Assembly (NCBI GenBank): GCA_963920635.1
Contig: OY987298.1
Location: 63,633,949 to 63,697,948 of the forward strand
Source: Pseudeuparius sepicola
Taxonomy: Eukaryota; Arthropoda; Insecta; Coleoptera; Anthribidae
Direction of reading: 5' to 3'
DNA length: 64,000 nt
Shown one piece after another: positions 57,426 to 64,000 of the stretch. The translations under genes were made by a program, and so were the position numbers. The notes below the pieces were generated by a model. The model searched no databases, was not told where the DNA came from, and saw only the letters and a program-made list of their open reading frames with translations. Numbering within the stretch: position 1 is the first letter of the stretch; every line of letters starts with the position of its first letter.

Positions 57426-60400
57426 TTTGGGAAATTCGGTCTACTTTTCACTTGCATTCTTATTCATCAACGCGTTAACGAAATGTTAACCAAAACCTAG
57501 TTACTACTTTCAATTTCATTAGACGTATTTTCTTAACAAATTTAAAAGCTAACAGGTCGTCTTTTGATCCCAAAACTATTACTACCCATAGTACCTTTCT
57601 GCCTATAGAACTAAGATAGCATTTGTTCAATTATTAGTATATCTTTCATGATGTCCCATTTATTTGACTTACTAATTAGACGTATTTTCTCATCAAAATG
57701 AAAAGCCAAAAGGTAGTTTTTGATTTACAAACTTGTAAATTAGGCCATTTTTTTTCTTGACCTGAATATTTCTCTGTTTTCGATACGTATTATAGGCTTA
57801 CTATTCACGTAAGTAAAGTCAACAGTGCGTTTTGTATTTTAGTTATTCATTTTTATCCGTCTAAAATATCAAGGAATACCCCCAAAAGCTAGCAAAATGG
57901 GCAAACAGTCGATAACAATTCCGTTGAATATCTTATTACTACTACCTATGGTGCCTTTTTTATTAATCAGAAGTGTATTATATGAGTGAAAGTTTTGTTT
58001 TGGTGAAATTTTTATTTTTAATTTTTATTATTCATTTTTATCAGTCTAAAATATCAAGGAATACCCCCAAAAGCTAGCAAAATGGGCAAACAGTCGATAA
58101 AAATTCCGTTGAATATCTTATTATTACTACCTATGGTGCCTTTTTTATTAATCAGAAGTGTATCATATGAGTGAAAATATTGTTTTGGTGAAATTTTTAT
58201 TAAATCGGTTTAAAATGAGCGATTTCTATGTTTTGAGGTTGTAACTCCTTGTAGGTAATATGCAAACATGATTCAAAAGGAATCCAACTGACCATTATTA
58301 AACTACAACTTTTTGTCTAAAAATTTTTTTAAAGAGTTTACGCTTCTAAGATTATAAACTGTTACAATTAACTGTTGATAAACTAAACATATTTTAATCG
58401 CATTTACTAAACAATTTAAGCCAATATTTTTGGATCCTTTAACTTACGACGCAATAATAAGGCTTCACATGATATCTAGAAAATTGTGAATTGTCACTCG
58501 CAATATTTTTGATTCTAGATAATCGAGAAAATTGTCATTATTAAACCTAATTATTAAATTGAGTTGAAAGTCAACGCACAAAGATTTTTGTATGATATTT
58601 ACTCTCAGGGTCGTTGTCTCAGAATTCTATAAGAGATTCTTAAGATTTTTTCCTATTATCCCAATTAGTAACTTATTGAAACTCAATTTACACAAAACCA
58701 ATTTTCAGAGGACAAAAATCCCTTGAAAATATGATTTTTTTTTTAATTTTATAACGTTCAGTATTTTTTATTTTGGTTATATAGTTACCACCTAGCTTGA
58801 CCCAGTGAAACTGAATTTTACACAAGAACAATTTTCAGAGGATAAAAATCCGTTGAAAATATGATTTTTTAAATTTTATAACGTTCAGTATTTTTTATTT
58901 TGGTTATGTAGTAGCTTGACCCAGATGGAATTTTTCTTTTCATCAGATTCTGTTCTAACGGGAAGCGTTTATGATGTTGTATCGGTCTATTGAACAACTA
59001 TTCTAAAATAACCCAACCTGTATAAAACATAAAATGGGACAGCCACATCACTACTTTTTTTGCCTTGTATATTTCCAAACTGGCTGTTAGATGTGTTTCT
59101 CACCTTAAAAAATTAAAGCCAATATTTTTTTTTGGACCCGTATACGTAGGTATAAGTTTCATTGTTTAATAAAACCAACTCGGCACTTTTCACGTCCTAT
59201 GCGTCGCACTTGCTTCAGTAGATTCTCGGTCGTGGCCACAGATAAAGACTCTATCGAGGCTTTGTAATAAATATATGAAAAGTCTGAGTTTCGTGTTTGT
59301 TTTTCTTTGGAAAGATGGAAGTGTATCAGTACCTACTTCAGTATAATAGATACGCGTAGTTCAGTGAAATTTTGGATTACGGCAGTACCTATCTATGGAA
59401 TTTGAACGGTTACTGGTTGTTTTTCCCGTGAAAATGACTGTGCCGTTAGAAAAATGATGTTTGGTTATATCTGATAGCTCGGGGATGTTTATTTTACTGT
59501 CTGGGGCATTAGATGTAACCTGATTTCTTTTTATACATCATCAAGAATCTTTCGGTGAGTTGTATTTTGTTTTCTTATCTCTAGGGTATTTTTTTATGTA
59601 CTTGCGTCGCATTTTGAAACCTATATCGTAAAACCGGTGGTGGCACCCTGTGTTTAAAAACTATACTTCGAAAAAACATCTTGTCTGATCCAATTTTGTT
59701 ATCATTTTCGTAAATGGGGTAAACAAATTAAACGTTAGCAATTATATTTGTATCAAAAATCCTTGCAAAACTGACAACGGGTTCTGCAACCAGTACCTAT
59801 GATAATTGCATTACTTTTTCCTAGCTAAAAATATTTCCTTGCATCTTCACCCCAATAAATTCAGTTTCGGCCATAATTTATATCAAAATAATATATTTAG
59901 GTATATATAATTTTTACTTATTTCCGACTCGCTATTTAGTGGTGGTTTATAAGGTTCACTGAATATTGGGACCAGGTTTTGTTTTTAAATGATAACTGGT
60001 AAACTAAATCGCCAGAAATTAATATATTTTTCTGATCAACATGTTTGAGCTCATATATCTATTCTTTATTAAATACTTTGCGTGCCGCATGTTTGTATGA
60101 TATGATATTTTCTAGTCCAGAGGATACCGCCACCTCGAGCGATCACGCGGGCTATACGAAAATTTAGTCTATACTTTTCACATACATCAAACTTTATTTA
60201 TTCATCTAAGCCCCGTCATGGATTTTTTTATACCTTATTAAGCAGAACGCATTTTTTTTTTGATAGGACACGCTAACGGTGTCATCGACGGCTATATTAT
60301 GACATCGGCGTATTTTCTAATAATAGTTGATTTTTTGGCACCCCGGTTTTTACTTTAATAGAACCTCTAGCAACAATTTTCAGTTTAGCTTTCCACATTA

Positions 60401-61912
60401 TCAAAAAAAAACATGATTTATACTATATTTAGAAGGGTGTTTAAAATATGTTCGATATTTTATTCATTAAAAAATGTTCTATTTCCAGGGTAAAATTGGT
60501 TGAACTTCTTAGGGACGTATGTTGAATTTTCACGCCTGGTTTTAATGCGACAAATTATCATTCGCATTTTAAACGAATTTCATAGCGTAAATAGCTTTGG
60601 ACTTACAATCGCAGTATTTCTTTTTATTCCTAGAAATCAAGAAAATGTCGGGGTTAAATAGTTGACCGACAAGTTTTTTTTACTTTGAACGTGTATCCAT
60701 GTTGATTATGCCTGGTTTGAAATTTTCATCCGTACTGTACCGGGGATTTTAGATTCTATGCTATGGAAGTATGATTTACAGGGTTTTTTAGATTCTACAT
60801 CAACTGGGTCACACGTGTCCCTAAGGACAAAGGTCAAACCTCGAGCAGTAGCCACTTTGCACGTTTTGTTTTTGTCGAGCGATCACGTGGGATGGGCATT
60901 TTTTAAACATTTTTATGAGTGTAGTTTCAATCGTCATCGAGAGATTACAAGAGCTAAAAATCCAAATTTGTGGGATAGGTAATGAATAAAATAACAACTT
61001 AGATACGCGATTAAATATTTTAATATACAAAAATGCCACGAACATTTTATCGGTTTTGTTTTGTATACTTTTTCATCAGGTGACGGGTACCTATAGACTC
61101 CTGTCGATAGTATCATAAATTTTCACGCCTAGCGGAATGCATTTTTGACCGGACACGCTAGCGGTGCCATCGACGGGTATGCTGTGACGTCGACGTATTT
61201 TCTAATAATACAAGAGGGATTTACTGTCTTATTTGTACCTAATTGATTTTTTGACACCTGGATTTTACTTTAGCAGATTCTACTGTAGGTATGGTTTACA
61301 GGTTTTTTTTAGATTCTACTTCAACCGGGTCACACGTGTCCCTAAGGACAAAGGTCAAGCCTTTTGCCGTAGCCACTTTGCACGGTTTTTTGTCGAGCGA
61401 TCGCGGTGGGCATTTTTTAAACATTTATATGTGTAGTTTCCTCAGCGTTCTTGTCCTTATTGGTATTGGTTTTGTGAGCGATGTCCTCTGTTGTTCGATT
61501 TTTTCAGGGCAAAGTAGGTTGAACTTTTTGGGAGATGTGTTTGCGTTTGATTTTATACCTTAAGGTAACAGAGTGTAGTTTCAACCATGGATGCATATTT
61601 TTATCAGTGTAGTTTCAATGTTGTTTAAGCAACAATTTTTCAGTCTATAGTTTACATCTTATATTACCAAAAAATTCGTGATTTATTGATATTAAACTAT
61701 TTTCGAAATCTGTTCAGAATATTTTCAATTCATTAGTAGTTAAAAATATACGATTTTTCAGGGCCAAGTAGGCTGAACTTTTAATATAATTCCCTATTCC
61801 TGGCACATATCCCTTCGATAATATTCCTGCTGGGTAAAAACAAAATCATGATTTTGTTTGTGATGGCCATTTTCTCAGGTTTTTTGGAGATATTTGTGTG
61901 TTTCGACTGAAA

Positions 61913-61983
61913 ATAAGCCCATTGTACTGGAAGCTGCGCCAGCAGATCTCGAACGTCGGCGGTTCAAGCCGTTCCGGATACAC
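61913..61983 (+). other. tRNA-like fold, right copy
   Basis: Mirror copy of 49815-49885, here on the plus strand, with GGTTCAAGCC at about 61961-61970. Confidence 0.35.
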
Positions 61984-62717
61984 ATGCTTTGATACTACTT
62001 TTGTATTTTATTGCATAATGGTTTTTTTACTTATCATCAGATTCCAAATTCTACAACAAAATAGGTTGAACTTTTCAGACGTATGTATTTTGCCTTAAGG
62101 CAACAACAAACACCTGGTAAATATACAGAAATTTCTCAGATTTTTTTATAGCCGTTTTTTATAGGCACTGAACGTTAAATAAACTGCGTTGTCTGCTTTA
62201 TTTTTTATTAGTAATCTATTAACGGCTGTAGTAGCATGGACATTCTTTTCTAACAATAGAATGTTTGGCACCTAGTTTTTATTTTCAAAAATGGATAGTC
62301 TAGTATTTTATACCATCAAAATTTCACAATGTGTTTTTGAAGGGTGTTTAAAATATTTTGGATACTTTAGTCGTTAAAAATGTTTTCCAGGGCAAAGTAG
62401 GTTGAATTTTTTTTGGAATGTGGGTATGTTGATTTTTTCGAAACTAAATTCAATCACGACAGCTGCACGCTGCAAAGTAAAATGTTTTCAAGCGAATAAT
62501 AACGTTTGCTCCGACATATTTTATTTGTATAAAATGATGCATTTTTCGCCCTGTAGATTTGCAATGTTAGTATCTAGAAATTATTTGGTAGGTTACTGGA
62601 ACGTATATAGGTCAGTGTATCAAAACATGCGAAGACTGAATGCAGACTATACCACTTAGAATGTGCCGCCGATTTTTCGATTATTCCTGGTAAAATAAAA
62701 AAGAAAGTGAGTGAAGT

Positions 62718-63172
62718 CAGCAGAATCCCGTCGGCCGCGGTGAGTCGACAGTAGGTCAAAGGGGGTGTGACGTCATGGCTTGCATAAACTTCAATTTGCT
62801 AAGGCGCGAGATTTGGGAATCCACGTTCAGGGTGGCCGTCGGTGAGAGTCTCCCTTCATGTCGAGACATGTCCGCGGTCTGCTTCCGGTCGGCTTGAAGG
62901 TCGCGGCTGGACATCGGGCGGCTCGAACCGTCACCGCGGGCGGACGGTTTGACAATGACCTCGCGCTGGGGTCATACCCCTCGGGCATCTTCGGCACCCC
63001 TCGGACTAGCGCAGGGTTCAGACCCTAGTCGGCGCGTTCTGATTGGCCGGGGGCTTGGCGGGGGGCGTGGCGTGGGAATGGAGGGGGTAAGTTTGGTCAA
63101 AAAAGTGCAGGATTTTGCCCCCATAAGAAATACATGGGGAAAGTGGGCCAGAAACCCCACAGCCTATCTACT
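62718..63172 (-). promoter_or_regulatory. GC-rich terminal block, right copy
   Basis: Mirror of 48626-49080; the CRE core TGACGTCA is at 62768-62775. Confidence 0.4.
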
Positions 63173-63178
63173 AGTAGG
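63173..63178. repeat. Target-site duplication, right copy (AGTAGG)
   Basis: Identical to 48620-48625. Confidence 0.9.
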
Positions 63179-64000
63179 GGCCCCAGATTTGAGCCCTGTG
63201 GTACACCAGAGGTAGACGGAAACAAAAAGGATTTGAATCCTTCCACCTCAACGAATTGTTTTCGGTCTAAAAGATATGATCTCACAAGGCTAATGACACT
63301 GTCATGGACTCCAAATTGCTGTAGTTTATTTAACAACACATAATGATCTACTTGATCAAATGCCTTTTGGAAATCCAGATACATGACGTCTACTTGCCTT
63401 CCTGAATCAATGGCAACTGCTAAATCCTGGGTCAATGTCGCCAAGTTGGTTACACACGATTTATTTGGTAAGAAGCCGTGCTGGCCAAAGTTAAATTTAT
63501 GCGCCAAAGGTGGGAACAGCTTGCTATGCACAACAATTTCAAAAAGTTTAGAGAAATTACACAAAATGGATATTGGTCTATAGTTTCCAACAGCAGAGCT
63601 GTCCCCACTCTTAAATACTGGTATCAGCTTAGCAACTTTCCACATATCAGGAAAAGTATAAGGTTGTATTATTAAATTGAAAAGAAAGCAAATAGGGTCA
63701 GCAAGTGCAAATATACAATCCTTAATCAGGAAGCTGGGAACTCCATCAACGCCTTGAGTTAATTTGTTTTTTAGTTTCTTACTCGCATTGGTAACGTGTG
63801 TAGGCGAAATTTTACCAATGCTAATGCAGTCATGTGATAGAGGTATAGTATTATTTACTTGAAAATCATTACTCGATGTACTATAGACACTTTGAAAATA
63901 ATGCGCAAAGGCGTCCACAATGTCCTGTGATCTGTACAGAGTGGTGGCGCCATTTTTCATTGTGCCAGGGATTCTTGATTGACCACGTTTGCTCTGTACA
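63173..64000 (-). CDS. LINE reverse transcriptase, N-terminal half (split, runs off the window)
   Basis: Minus-strand frame open from the window edge to the insertion junction; the ATG at 63960 is internal, since the frame reads on upstream through KRGQSRIPG. Motifs in order are VAKLIPVFKSGD, VGNYRPISILCNFSKLFE (RT motif 0/1), FGQHGFLPNKSCVTNL, VMYLDFQKAFDQVDH (motif A with catalytic Asp), and TSGVPQGSNLGPLL (motif B), where the palindromic element cuts it. The endonuclease domain would be outside the window. Together with 47728-48625 it makes a continuous RT. Confidence 0.93.

Larger units (their letters stand above)
48626..63172. mobile_element. Giant palindromic element, 14.5 kb, class unknown
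   Basis: The left end AGTAGATAGGCTGTGGGG is matched exactly by its inverse at the right end. Position x on the left pairs with 111798 - x on the right over the outer 5.7 kb, which I checked at more than ten places. The arms are about 7.0 and 7.3 kb, with a loop of about 190 bp. A perfect 6-bp duplication AGTAGG flanks it, inside a LINE RT ORF. No polymerase, integrase, protease, ATPase, capsid or transposase was found in any frame. A 6-bp duplication with AG/CT ends is known for Polinton/Maverick elements (and 6-bp also for IS3EU and some Dada), so a non-autonomous member is one reading. A foldback element of a new type is another. An assembly artefact is unlikely given the clean duplication and the repaired LINE frame. 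Confidence 0.9.
55829..63172 (-). repeat. Right arm of the giant palindrome
   Basis: This is the inverse of the left arm. I found only scattered single-base differences (for example near 61072, 60125, 59930 and 63080) plus about 0.3 kb extra in the inner tandem array. It is non-coding by inspection. Confidence 0.9.

Noticed and set aside
49039..62759. Paired ORFs of 60-110 codons mirrored in the two palindrome arms
   Set aside because: They are identical because the DNA is palindromic; none has a known motif, and tandem-array translations explain the longest.
48626..63172. Assembly artefact (chimeric inverted read)
   Set aside because: A perfect target duplication, matched termini and a LINE frame restored by excision would not arise from a chimera; long reads are still the decisive check.

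Overview
This is AT-rich eukaryotic DNA, almost certainly from an insect nuclear genome. I infer this from spliceable exons with GTAAGT-type donors, Tc1/mariner, pogo, hAT, THAP and LINE remnants typical of arthropods, and many short runs of the TAGGTACCTACC kind that are common in aphids and some other insects. An aphid-like hemipteran is my best guess, with low confidence. No complete host gene can be supported. The window is a graveyard of mobile elements with a few GC-rich islands that could be promoters or exons.

Bases 1-6757 hold a nested set of insertions. A hAT-type element (247-6749, perfect 8-bp target duplication) contains a pogo-like element that keeps a psq-type helix-turn-helix exon. 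That element holds both a second hAT element (perfect 8-bp duplication, itself carrying a TA-type MITE) and a decayed long-TIR Tc1/mariner-like transposon. Bases 6758-24500 hold a third hAT element (7383-8123), long-TIR MITEs, two LTR-like segments, an exon fragment of a THAP-domain protein, several tiny palindromes, and a second THAP exon pair with an in-frame stop. A very GC-rich island lies at 24545-24845.

Bases 25376-27525 are a degenerate satellite split by a 905-bp pogo-like element that has lost its middle. Bases 27526-40200 hold unrecognised DNA, a palindromic MITE, a dead LINE reverse transcriptase and a TIR element with a C2H2 finger. At 40251-41862 a 5'-truncated RT/RNase H LINE, bounded by a 13-bp target duplication, interrupts a frameshifted cysteine-rich ORF. 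At 44485-46125 is another hAT element with an 8-bp duplication and a foldback MITE inside it.

The standout feature fills the right end. A 14.5-kb, almost perfectly palindromic element (48626-63172) is inserted into the reverse transcriptase ORF of a minus-strand LINE. It has two arms of about 7 kb and a central loop of about 190 bp. It is flanked by a perfect 6-bp duplication (AGTAGG), begins AGTAGATAGG, ends with the inverse, and encodes nothing I recognise. Termini and duplication length resemble Polinton/Maverick-type integration, but no Polinton gene is visible, so its class is open. The LINE reading frame is open on both sides and rejoins cleanly once the element and one duplication copy are removed, which points to a recent insertion.
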